A DNA stretch of 64,000 nucleotides from Siphonodentalium dalli (taxonomy: Eukaryota; Mollusca; Scaphopoda; Gadilida; Siphonodentaliidae). Below the pieces are notes generated by a model. That model had not been told where the DNA came from and searched no databases. It saw only the letters and a list, made by a program, of their open reading frames with translations. How positions within the stretch are numbered: position 1 is the first letter of the stretch; every line of letters starts with the position of its first letter. The stretch spans positions 199,459,887-199,523,886 of the forward strand of contig CP136062.1 of assembly GCA_032622095.1 (NCBI GenBank). The letters run 5' to 3'. A program made the position numbers and the translations under genes. Positions 12,229 to 21,609 of this stretch are shown here, in pieces.

Positions 12229-12833
12229 ACCGCAACGTCCCTGCACGGGCGTTTTCAAAAGCGAAATTGCAAATGAACAAAGCTTCAGTGGACCATAGTT
12301 CGCTTAACAAAAGTTTATTTCCATCGATCGTAATCACTTATTCCGTTTATTTAGCACAAACAAGATTATTCATTGACTATAGCTTATGCCGAGAAATAGA
12401 ATGCGTCCGATCAACATATTTTCTCGTATTCATACTTTTTTCATAAAACAAAATATAACAGATATGATAGCTAATGTGACTGTTATAACAAATCAACACG
12501 GGAGAAAACGTGTGAGCAGATTTGCTGCTGTATGGACACAAGTATTTTGCGAGTTTTCTCATTCCATGCATGTTCGATACCGGCGGGTCAAGCGTCCACG
12601 GTTCACGCTGGCCGCGAATAAGTTTTGGCCATTTTTGTTTGCCCATTTTATCAGAAAATTTTGCCTAATTGAAAAACCAAAACATGGGATAATCGAGAGA
12701 ACCGAAACTAAAACAAAATCATATCTAGTTTAAATACGCCTTGCATGGGACCCCAAACACGACTAGACCTCCACTGATAAACATGTATTATCTACCGATG
12801 AAAGCATCGAAATCTAACTCGTACACTGAAGGA

Positions 12834-14979
12834 ATAGCGAGTTTGCGATACCCGTTCGACGGGTACAGGTACCGGTAGATTCTGGTAGATTGGTGAAATT
12901 CATCACGGTCATTTGCGTACTTTGAATGCAGCACATAAAGCGATAGGGATTTGGAACGGGTAGATGTATCTCGTTGACTGGTAGTCTTTCACTAAAGTTT
13001 TCTCACTCAAAAGTACATTAGTTCTATGAAATAACAGTCAGCTATGTATTAATATATTTATTGCACGATTACGTGGCCAAATCTCATTGACACATTTGTC
13101 ATTTAAGCCATGTTTTATGTTCAAAGTGTCGAGGCGGCTTCAATCACTAAGATAACTATGGAACGCCGATTTGTTTACTGACAACGGTCTTCACTCAAGT
13201 AATGACATGCTATGATTAAGAGAGTTATTTGATGGTGCTACACGTAGTCTCGGTACAGGGATGTGATTATAGAGGGTCTCCGCGTTGAGAAGGGGTGTCC
13301 ACCTTCACATTCCCTACCAGTTGAACCACACCAAACAGAGGTTTGTGCGGAATTCCAATTATGCACCCCGTTGGGCTCTGATTTCACCCAACTGATCCTT
13401 CACTGTCCTGAATATTTTTCTAGTCTGTTCTAAATGGATTAGTAGTCTTGTTAAAGAAGTCATGTAATGAAGGGTCCACATCGCCGACCAGAACGAGAAC
13501 AATTGCAAAATCTAGTGGTCTAACACCAAGTAAATTCACGCCCTATATTGTTTTTCACAAATTCATTATCAGTTTTGACGGGCCACTGAATGTGGATAGA
13601 CCAGGACATACCGGGTCGACCATGGTTCGGCCTGGTGGGAGAACGTTTTGAAATCTCAACATGAAAATTTATCAATTATAGACTTTCCTCAAGCTTTACA
13701 TTTGTTGGATATTTCCAACATAACTGTTGGCCATATAGCCCAAATTCTTTCTACCAAAAGTAGGTATATTTGCAAATATTGGTCAAAAACTATAAAAAAA
13801 AATCCCCACTAATACATTTTTGGAAAATCATATGGAATGACAGAATAATTTCAACGTATGTTTGGTGTGTTAGGTATATATAATTTCCAACTGTTAAACA
13901 ATTTGACAGAAGTTGGGGTGAAACACCCCAACCCTCTCGCCACGTCCCATATCGACCCTTTGTGCGTGGGCATAAATACACCGTGAATATGTTACACGAT
14001 TGAATACAACCGTTCAGTTATTATATCTTATGTGGTGACTGATTTCTCATTTTAATATAGATATTTGACATTTGAACGGACATGGCGCATTTGCACCTCA
14101 AGACTGTTGTATATTTGTAGTGGCCGATAGTGACACAAAATACTGATATACACACCTCATACTCGGCACAATCTTACCGTCGTCGGAGCGACTTTTATCT
14201 GTTTTCTTTGTTTGGCATACAAGTGAAGCAAACTTGAACGCTCTTTATTCAAACCATATAATGAATATTGTACCATTAAACACCCTTTATATTTAACAAA
14301 GTTTAATTGTTCTACCTATACATCCGGATTTAGACCCAGACAAATATCCGAGTTCTTGGGATAAATATTCCCTTGCCAGACCATTCGAAAGATTCCAACC
14401 AAGTATCAATTATATGACTATATATTCCCCAACTAATATAAGTAAGGGGCAATTTCGGTCTTATATCTGCATAAAAGTACATGCATGTAGGACATTCTTG
14501 GACCCTGTGTCTAAAACAACATATTTTACACCGAATAATGGTTGGATTATTAAATTAGCGTAATTGTATATTTGTGCTATCATAACATATTTTCTCAGCC
14601 TGAAAATTCCATCTGTTCTAGACGAAACTAGAGTGGTCTGGGAAATTACTAATGAAAGTCAATTATTGAAAATGTTACCAAAATGAGTCCAAGAAAGACG
14701 CCAATCCATTCCATTTTGGCCTCGTCCCAGGTGAATGCAATTCATTATCCTCGCAGAGGTCCATCATATGACCATAACATCAAGTATAACGTCGAATGCG
14801 GATACCAATTTCTCTATCATATATATTTTGCTGCAATTGGCTCACCATACATTACCCGTCGATATGCTTAATTCTACCCGTAAAACAGTTTGCGATTTCA
14901 AAACTTGTACCGGTACGGGTAGCTACCAGTACCCGTACCGGTACCCGTACCCGTTTGAAATCGCAAACTCGCTATTGAA
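12834..14979. mobile_element. Candidate 2.1-kb TIR element with GGTAC-rich ends
   Basis: AATAGCGAGTTTGCGAT at 12834-12850 is repeated in perfect inverted orientation at the right end (about 14962-14979). Both ends continue into an ACCCGT/GGTACC-rich tract. No clear target duplication was found. An alternative reading is two independent copies of a smaller foldback unit (see 14887-14972). Nothing in between resembles a transposase. Confidence 0.5.
14887..14972. repeat. Foldback hairpin with GTACCGGTAC motifs
   Basis: AGTTTGCGATTTCAAAAC on the left pairs with GTTTGAAATCGCAAACT on the right. The loop consists of alternating GGTACGGGTA and CCCGTACC words that can themselves pair. Confidence 0.75.
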
Positions 14980-15239
14980 ATAAGTCATATCGCCCTCATA
15001 TCGGGCTTATCATTAACTGCTAATAAACCAGGATTGGTGTCAAATTCAAAGTTAAGACTTCAACGTTCCGTAGATATATTGTATTACTGGGTTTGGTCTG
15101 CATTAAAACGATGTTAAGAAAAAATATCTACACAAAAAATAGTTTCGGGCATGAAATTTCAGTTTCCCATGATCATTTCACAACACAAGTTCAAATTTCT
15201 CACAGCCCGCTAATAGTCGCCTTGCAACTCCCTCTTATC

Positions 15240-15345
15240 GCTAGCTGGGGCGATTTGCCAGTTACTCGCTGATAGTTGGTGGTTTAGCCAGGTACAATAT
15301 GTCATTCTTACAACCAATGAAATCACTGCTACATGTAACGATCGC
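15240..15345 (+). repeat. SINE family 1, internal fragment
   Basis: The stretch matches the body of the SINE at 15712-16090: GGGGYGATTTGYCAGTT, then GTTGGTGGTTT and CAATATGTCATTCTT, then CAATGAAATCACTGCTA. Head and tail are missing. Confidence 0.7.
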
Positions 15346-15711
15346 CTTGTGTGAAGAGCATGCGGCACTCAGTGTGCATACTCATCGATAGGATTACCAG
15401 GAAACCAGAAGCGTGAGATAATCCCTGCATGTCCAGACGAAGTCACTTACGCGGGACTGCTTCGTTCAAATATTGGGTCCGATATAAAGTTAAAAAGTTA
15501 TTTTTTGTCGCACTGATTCTTGTTCATTCGAGAACTTTTGGATCATCATATTTATTCTGTTCTACAGACAACGTCAATTGCTGGCCACGTAGGCATTGCA
15601 CTGGACACGTATCGACACCCCCTACTCTATGAACCCATTGTTCTGTCGTGTCTTTTTCAGGTGATATTAACCCTTATACTAAATAGATTCTCCCATCCAG
15701 TTATAACAGTA

Positions 15712-16090
15712 TGGGGGCCTCGGTGAAGGAAAAGATCTCTCGATCTTTTCGACCATTCTGGGCGCTTCGCGCCCTATCACTATTACGTGTGGTTCAGCCG
15801 ATAAGGAATCTGCTCCAGAAAGTCTCGCTCTCCAGCGCTGCTGATATTAGTTCAATTCCCGGTGGAGTCATCGCTGACTGTGTGTCCCATATCGCTGTCT
15901 GGGGTGATTTGTCAGTTTTACTCGAGGATGGTTGGTGGTTTCGCCGGGCACAATATGTCATTCTTCCAGTCAATGAAATCACTGCTAGATTTACCTTGGT
16001 GCGCGGACTTTCCCTCCACCAATAAAACTGGCAACGCCGTGGTATAGCCATGACTGCTGAAAACGACGTTAAACCCCAATAAAGAAATAT
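15712..16090 (+). mobile_element. tRNA-derived SINE, family 1, with an insertion in the A-box region
   Basis: The head GGGGGCCTCGGTG and the B-box-like TAGTTCAATTCCCGG match the minus-strand copy at 59066-59378. The shared body follows, and the tail is CGACGTTAAACCCCAATAAAGAAA. About 67 bp (roughly 15726-15792), rich in short palindromes such as GAAAAGATC/GATCTTTTC and GGGCGC/GCGCCC, sits between the head and the rest of the tRNA-like part and is absent from the other copy. Widespread molluscan SINEs (for example V-SINEs such as RUDI) are a plausible home; this is inferred, not searched. Confidence 0.7.
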
Positions 16091-16099
16091 AAAAGTATG

Positions 16100-16430
16100 C
16101 ATTGGAAATGTATATTATTCATTTGAATGGATGTTAATGTGGCAAAACAGACATGTCAAAAGCTAATACAGGTGCAAAATGATTCACATTTTTTGGTGGG
16201 AAATGTTCACAGATAATAATTTAACATATGACCAGTTTTTTAAAACTTATTATATGAACATATCATAGGGGAACTAGTCGTCAATGACTATTTATTACAG
16301 AAAGGGAAAAGTGAGAAGTGTCAGAATTGCAGTTGGATCCAACTTGGATGGTTCACTCATTAATCATATTTAGAATGGTATCGAAGTGTTAATAGATTGT
16401 AACTAAGTCTGTGGATTCTGCACATTTGAA
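16100..16430. other. 3' flank of the cysteine-rich gene
   Basis: No further exon is seen. It contains the candidate poly(A) signal at 16291-16296. Confidence 0.5.
16291..16296 (-). terminator. Candidate poly(A) signal AATAAA
   Basis: TTTATT on the plus strand is AATAAA on the minus strand, about 140 bp downstream of the stop codon of the cysteine-rich gene. Confidence 0.45.
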
Positions 16431-16433
16431 GAA

Positions 16434-17114
16434 CTAAGGATTGGAGGTTGGCGGTGACGGTGGAATCTCAGAAGTAACGGTTGTTGTCGGTGCAGTTGTT
16501 GTCGTCTTTGCTGTTGTTGTTGTTGTTGTTGTTTCCGTTGGTGCTGCTGTTGTTGTATCAGCTTCAGTCGTCGTGCAAGGACCGACGCTCGAAGTGGACT
16601 GACTAGCTGACTCGGTCGTTCCTTTGGTGGAAGTACTCTTTTCGGTGGTTGTTTCCTGAACGTTTGCGCAAATGTCCGTACACTTAATAAAGATCTTGGC
16701 ACACGACGTCTGACATCCGGCTCGCTTTTTGCACGATTTAGGACATCGCTTCTTTATCTCACTGCACGCGGCTTCGCATATCTCTTCCTCTGTTATATCG
16801 ATTTGTTCCTGACTTTGATCCTCTTTGCTACCTGTGTATCCAGCTACGCCTTTGAGTTCATCCTCTGAATCATCTATTTCAGAGTTATTTTCAAGTCCTG
16901 CACATTTTCGGTAGCAGGTCACTTCGCGTACTGCGCATGTCCGCTCACAAAGTTTGTCCCTCCTGTGACAAGCCTTCTTGCAGTTCTTCTCTGTTTTCTC
17001 ACATGATTTCAAGCAATTTTTGTCGATGTTGCCACCTTTTTTCTTTTTGTGTTTCTTGCCATCGACCAATGCCACAGCAACAACCAATATCACCAGAATG
17101 GCAACCGCCGTCTT
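16434..17114 (-). CDS. Secreted cysteine-rich protein with mucin-like tail (main coding exon)
   Basis: The frame ends at TAG (16434-16436). Its upstream edge has no ATG but reads cattgCAG then AAG ACG GCG, a plausible 3' splice site at 17115, so the initiator Met is probably in an unseen upstream exon. TAVAILVILVVAVALVDG is a good signal-peptide core, followed by a Lys-rich stretch. Block 1 (about residues 36-73) has eight Cys in four C-x3-C-x6 units; block 2 (about 113-152) repeats this with one x5 spacing. The 11-residue period would put all Cys on one helical face. The last ~70 residues are Thr/Ser/Pro-rich, likely O-glycosylated. A linker between blocks is acidic. I do not recognise the family; shell-matrix, mucus or defence roles are only possibilities. 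Confidence 0.7.
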   Translation of the reverse strand, partial: KTAVAILVILVVAVALVDGKKHKKKKGGNIDKNCLKSCEKTEKNCKKACHRRDKLCERTCAVREVTCYRKCAGLENNSEIDDSEDELKGVAGYTGSKEDQSQEQIDITEEEICEAACSEIKKRCPKSCKKRAGCQTSCAKIFIKCTDICANVQETTTEKSTSTKGTTESASQSTSSVGPCTTTEADTTTAAPTETTTTTTTAKTTTTAPTTTVTSEIPPSPPTSNP

Positions 17115-17139
17115 CTGCAATGACGAGGTGTAATTAGTA

Positions 17140-17680
17140 CAAATAAAAATCTGGTATTATTATCCATCCCTTAACTAACACCATTTCCGATTGGGCATAA
17201 GCCGCCACGTGATAGTCCGGGGAAAAGTCACACTGTACTCCCGAATGTCATATTGGACTCCCAAGTGTGCAATATCACTTTTTTATTGGGACTCCGTGAC
17301 GTCGCGAATTAATTATTGCGAAATGAATCGGTGAAATTGTGATGCGCGCGCAACACTGGTGGATTTAGAAGAGTTTTATTTTCGTTTCCGTGTTTACTGT
17401 TCCAAATCATGCTTTCTGATGATCAAATACAGGCTTTTTATAGAGAATTAAATTAAGTGCCGACAAATACCAAAAGTAACCACTAAAGTTTTTTCTCTCC
17501 AAATTTGGATAAACATACAGATGGATAATAAAAATGTCATTATACAATGTTGTGTACAGTATGAGTTTTTCGTCCAGGCTGTGGTGAAAAGTCATATTGG
17601 ACTCGACACGACTCGTACACGAAAAACACATAATGTACACAACATTGATAATAACTTTATAATATAGCAATCTCAAAATC
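17140..17680. other. Upstream flank of the cysteine-rich gene
   Basis: It would hold intron 1 and exon 1 of the minus-strand gene, but I could not identify a convincing ATG exon with donor. The phrase 'catattggactc' recurs near 17248 and 17590, suggesting a small repeat. Confidence 0.35.
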
Positions 17681-17687
17681 TTTCGTG

Positions 17688-18002
17688 TGGAAATAACATC
17701 TTCCATAAATAGACACCATATCTGCCGGACGATTGCAATCACATGATTGATCATGTGCATACTACCGGGAAATTCGTCTGTTGACCGAGAGACTCATCGT
17801 TAAACTTGAACTTATTATTACTATTTATAACTATTTATCACTATTTAATGAATGACCAAGTTTGGTGCAGCCATCCAGTGAATACTTTCTGCTCCATTCA
17901 TACCTATACGTCAACAAGTCAAGGTCATTGTCTGATCACCTGGACCGTGTATTGTAGCATTGTGCGAATATGGTTTCTATTTATGGAAGATGTTATTTCC
18001 AA
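17688..18002. repeat. Inverted repeat, ~35-bp strong arms
   Basis: GGAAATAACATCTTCCATAA at about 17688 is found in inverted orientation ending near 18002, and pairing continues through TAGA(C/A)ACCATAT. The ~240-bp loop has no recognised content. Confidence 0.65.
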
Positions 18003-18059
18003 GGGAAGCGAAAATGACGGAGTCTTTGAGAATGATATTATGGCGACATGACCACGTGT

Positions 18060-19210
18060 GCCAACCCGAATCATTGTGGTAGCCAAAACTTTCCTTGTTA
18101 TTCAAGCAGTCTTTCAAACTTGTTTTGGCTGAACGTAACAATGAATTCTTTAGACTTCATTTTATTAACACAACTTTAATAGACAATACATAAATAGAAC
18201 GACACCATTGCGTGAACTGGTTAGTCTGGTTAACGTTATTGCGCGATTTTTCTAAAACGAGAACCCTGTGTTGGAGTTTTACATCGCGGCACGACAAACG
18301 AGCTAATACCAACTGTATTACTAATACCAGCTCTTAGTCTCACTTAAACCGTTTATTCCATAAAGCTAAATATCGACACACCTATCGAACGAGCCCACTA
18401 CGTGAGATAATGCGAGACAAAAAAAATAAATAAACGCCAACTGTGAACATCAAATTGTCTGAAATACATCGCACTTAATCCAAGCACACTCATGCACGTT
18501 GTGGGCTCGGTCACACCATAGCCGGAGACGACACATATAAGCTATCAGCTTGCTGTCGAATCCCCTCCATGCTATAACTTGTTATTATATTGTAATTAAT
18601 TTATGAATTATATGGATTAAATACTGTTTACACCAAACGAGCGCATTTTCACAAAACTCGGTTGTTCTGTGTTTACAGCACAGTCTGAATATTGTAGTTT
18701 GTAGTAAACCACATTATGTCATTTATGTCGATAATGCTTTATATAATTGAAAAAAAACGTGTGATTTGTGTAGACTATACCTCATAATACATTGAAGGCA
18801 TTTTCTGTTACATCTGGCATCGTCAATGATTTTATCAACGTAATCGGTCTGTATTGTCCAAGTAGAAGAAAGATAACTTTTATTGGACGTTTTTAAATCC
18901 TCTTTACATGTATGTTGCTGTATTTCGCAAACATAAACCAATGGACTCAAAATAAATGTATGTTATGTAGACAGAAACATTTCAGATCTCTCTCGAAAAC
19001 TGTCTATATACAGTACATGGGAGTGACATAAATAAATGTATTAAAGACACGGATGACCTTGGTATTAGGTTATAATTTAGAAATAACAGTTACCAAATTA
19101 TGAACATTTCCTCAAGAATATACTAATATTATAGTATAATGATAGTATGAATGCGATATTATCCAGAAAACGCACTTTGTGCGAGCCGAGCGTTTGTTTA
19201 CATACAGCAC
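18060..19210. other. Unannotated AT-rich stretch
   Basis: No gene, paired termini or RNA gene that I can support. Confidence 0.45.
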
Positions 19211-19214
19211 GTAA

Positions 19215-19328
19215 ATGGTGAGCGATAAGCAAAGCAGTGAAGACCGTGGCGATATTTTTAGGAGAGTGATTCATGGTGACCCATTCAACACCGAAATCTT
19301 AAGGCGAAGATTAGCAAACGCTAAACAG
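19215..19328 (+). CDS. Possible first coding exon, unrecognised protein
   Basis: An ATG immediately preceded by an in-frame TAA opens 38 codons ending ...AKQ exactly at AACAG|GTATGT, a strong donor consensus, in phase 0. The peptide is charged and helix-prone (DIFRRVIHGDPFNTEILRRR) and unlike the surrounding low-complexity frames. The start context is weak (T at -3, G at +4). No downstream exon was identified. It could be a chance frame beside a cryptic donor. Confidence 0.3.
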
Positions 19329-19329
19329 G

Positions 19330-20160
19330 TATGTTTTAAACAACTTTGTGGCATTTCTAACCAACGTTCATTAGTGGGGTCTCCCCGGTGTTGTGTGTTT
19401 TGCTTATCACATACTCATTAATTGTTGTTTGTTTACATATCATATCGTTTGTGTACATAACACAGAGTAGTAACATGACAATAACATGATATTTACGCGA
19501 TATTTATGATTTGTATAAGAATTTGTCTATTATATAATATTCTTTCGTTTTTTTGTGGTTTTTAACGGATGTGACTGTCTTAGCAGCAATACACACAGAC
19601 AAAGCTTGCCATATCTTTAAGCAAATGGCGTCCCAGTATTGGGGCAGGTTGCTATGTACAGAGACATGCAGTGTTTCATAACATTCTACATAACACACGG
19701 GAAAGCAATCTGAATGATAACTTCTTAACCCACTTGTTTGAGGATTGTGACAAGCCTGCCATGCGTCCAACAACAATACGACTGGCAGATAGCTTAAATA
19801 TAACTTCCAAATATTAAGCTAGATGAATATTTGTCCTACCTATCCATGTCATAAATGTAGTTATGCCGATACATGTGCATGCATGATCCTTTCTAAATTT
19901 ACAGGGCCGTCTCCTATCTAGTTGAAACTGATAACCAATTGCCTACTTAATACATGTAGTCTATGGGTAATGTGTCTATGACCATCCAGATCATATTGTG
20001 TTGGCGTCTTTAACTCACATGATTTGATTCATTCAGCCTGCATGGGTCCATGGCCGAGCTACATTGGTTATATGTATAGGGAGCTCCATCATATGCGCCG
20101 GTCCAATAAATATGTCTATATGGGCGTACACACTTGGTCTACAAATGTAGATAGTGTGTG
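19330..20160. other. Unannotated stretch
   Basis: Possible intron sequence if the exon at 19215 is real; nothing else is supported. Confidence 0.35.
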
Positions 20161-20165
20161 TGAGT

Positions 20166-20218
20166 GAGAAAGAGAGAGAGAGGGAGAGAGAGGGGAGAGA
20201 GAGAGAGAGAGAGAGAGA
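20166..20218. repeat. (GA)n microsatellite
   Basis: Slightly imperfect GA repeat; it produces the artefactual Glu/Arg open frame on one strand and Ser/Leu on the other. Confidence 0.95.
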
Positions 20219-20395
20219 CTTTGTTGATGACATAATACGTGTAGCTATTTTGGCCCATGGTTTACATGTAGGGGCTTGGGTTCCATGCATCTCATATATA
20301 GGTGATCCATTTGCATTGCCTACCTGCATGTATGTGGGTTTATGCCACACTATCGCCGAACTACTGTGCGCATGCAGCACACATACACAACTCGA

Positions 20396-20745
20396 GCCAT
20401 TTATGGGCCCTTAACCGATTTATGTCAAAGAAAGAGTGGTGTATGTTGGCCTACACACCCCAACCCGATCCAAAATGATCGACCCCAGAGGGGATCATAT
20501 AGAGGACCCATGCCATTTATGAGTCCTTAACCGACTTATGTCAACACAGAGTGTTGTATGCTGGTCTACACACCCAACCCCGATTCAAAATGGCTGCGGT
20601 CCAGAGGGGTTCAACTTGGGGACCCATGCAATTTCTCGGCCCCTTCAGGCACCCTTTTATATTTAGGTCATACAAAGAGTGTAGTAGGGTGCACAACCCC
20701 CACACACCAACCCAATGCAAAATGTCCGACCTATGCGATTTCTTG
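20396..20745. repeat. Diverged tandem repeat, ~115-bp unit, three copies
   Basis: Copies start near 20396, 20514 and 20628. Each contains, in order, CATTTATG(G/A)G or its equivalent, CCTTAACCGA, TATGTCAA, AGTGTTGTATG, CTACACACCC, AACCC(C)GAT and CAAAATG, then AGAGGGG and GACCCATGC. The third copy is the most diverged. Confidence 0.65.
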
Positions 20746-20868
20746 ACACAGGTCTCCAGAACAAAAAATTACCCCACCCCAATAATAATTAATCCTATAG
20801 GTTAATCATATAGGATTAAGTATTATAGGGGTGGGATAATTTTTTGTTCTGGGGATCTGTGTTTCTCG
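20743..20868. mobile_element. Small foldback element (~45-bp arms)
   Basis: CCAGAACAAAAAATTACCCC on the left pairs with the right arm GGGATAATTTTTTGTTCTGG. Pairing extends outward through ACACAG-(G/A)TC-CC and inward through ATCCTATA. It interrupts the tandem repeat that precedes it, and that repeat's style resumes afterwards (CTCGACCCCGATTTGGACC). Confidence 0.75.
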
Positions 20869-21552
20869 ACCCCGATTTGGACCCCTTTGGACGGCGACCA
20901 TTTTTGATCGAGGTGGGATGTGTACGTATATGGCGTCTAAAGTAGGGGCCACCATCAAACACCCTTTGTTTTACCTAACCCTGGTGACCTGGCCCGATTA
21001 ACTAAGTATACCACATAATTTAATCTCATGTTCCTAAATATCTATTCTAGGCCTAATATTCTAAAAATCATTCCTGGACCATCACAAAGCCGATATTGAA
21101 TGACTTCCGATGTAACAGTCAGACTAGACAGTGGTGTTAGTAGTGCATGTTACCTGAGTCAGCTAGAGCATGAAAACAATTACCCCCTTCAAAGTTACAA
21201 CCATTACGGACACTCGATCGAGGCTTTATTAAACAAATTATGGTTGCTGATTGTTTGTATTTGGACCAAATAGTGAGCTAAAACACATGTCATAGCAGAG
21301 CGTCAAAGAAAGTATTATAAGGGGAGTCACTCTAATCTATTGCTTTGGGAAAAATTTACCGAGTGCACCCTTATAACCTTCAGTTTGATACCCGCGCAAA
21401 TTAGGAAACAAAACACTTTCTAAACACAAGTAAACGAAGCTGCGTTTATGTATTGTCAAAGAACAATAAAACAAATCGTGAATGAATGATACTTCCGTTA
21501 AGTGCAATTCATTTGCAGTGTACTTTGGTAAAAATTATTATGTGGTATTGTA

Positions 21553-21605
21553 TAAGGATTAACTGGCATGTGGACTGTTTTTAACATGACAGTTAATCCT
21601 TATAT
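21553..21605. repeat. Short hairpin, ~20-bp arms
   Basis: TATAAGGATTAACTG-GCATGT pairs with ACATGA-CAGTTAATCCTTATA across a short loop. The size is compatible with a microRNA-like precursor or a foldback relic; nothing discriminates between these. Confidence 0.5.
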
Positions 21606-21609
21606 TTAT

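Noticed and set aside
16403-16702. Gln-rich open frame on the minus strand
   Set aside because: Alternative frame of the Thr-rich tail of the cysteine-rich gene; the in-phase frame has the signal peptide and ordered Cys.
20154-20414. Glu/Arg-rich and Ser/Leu-rich open frames
   Set aside because: Both are read-through of the (GA)n microsatellite.
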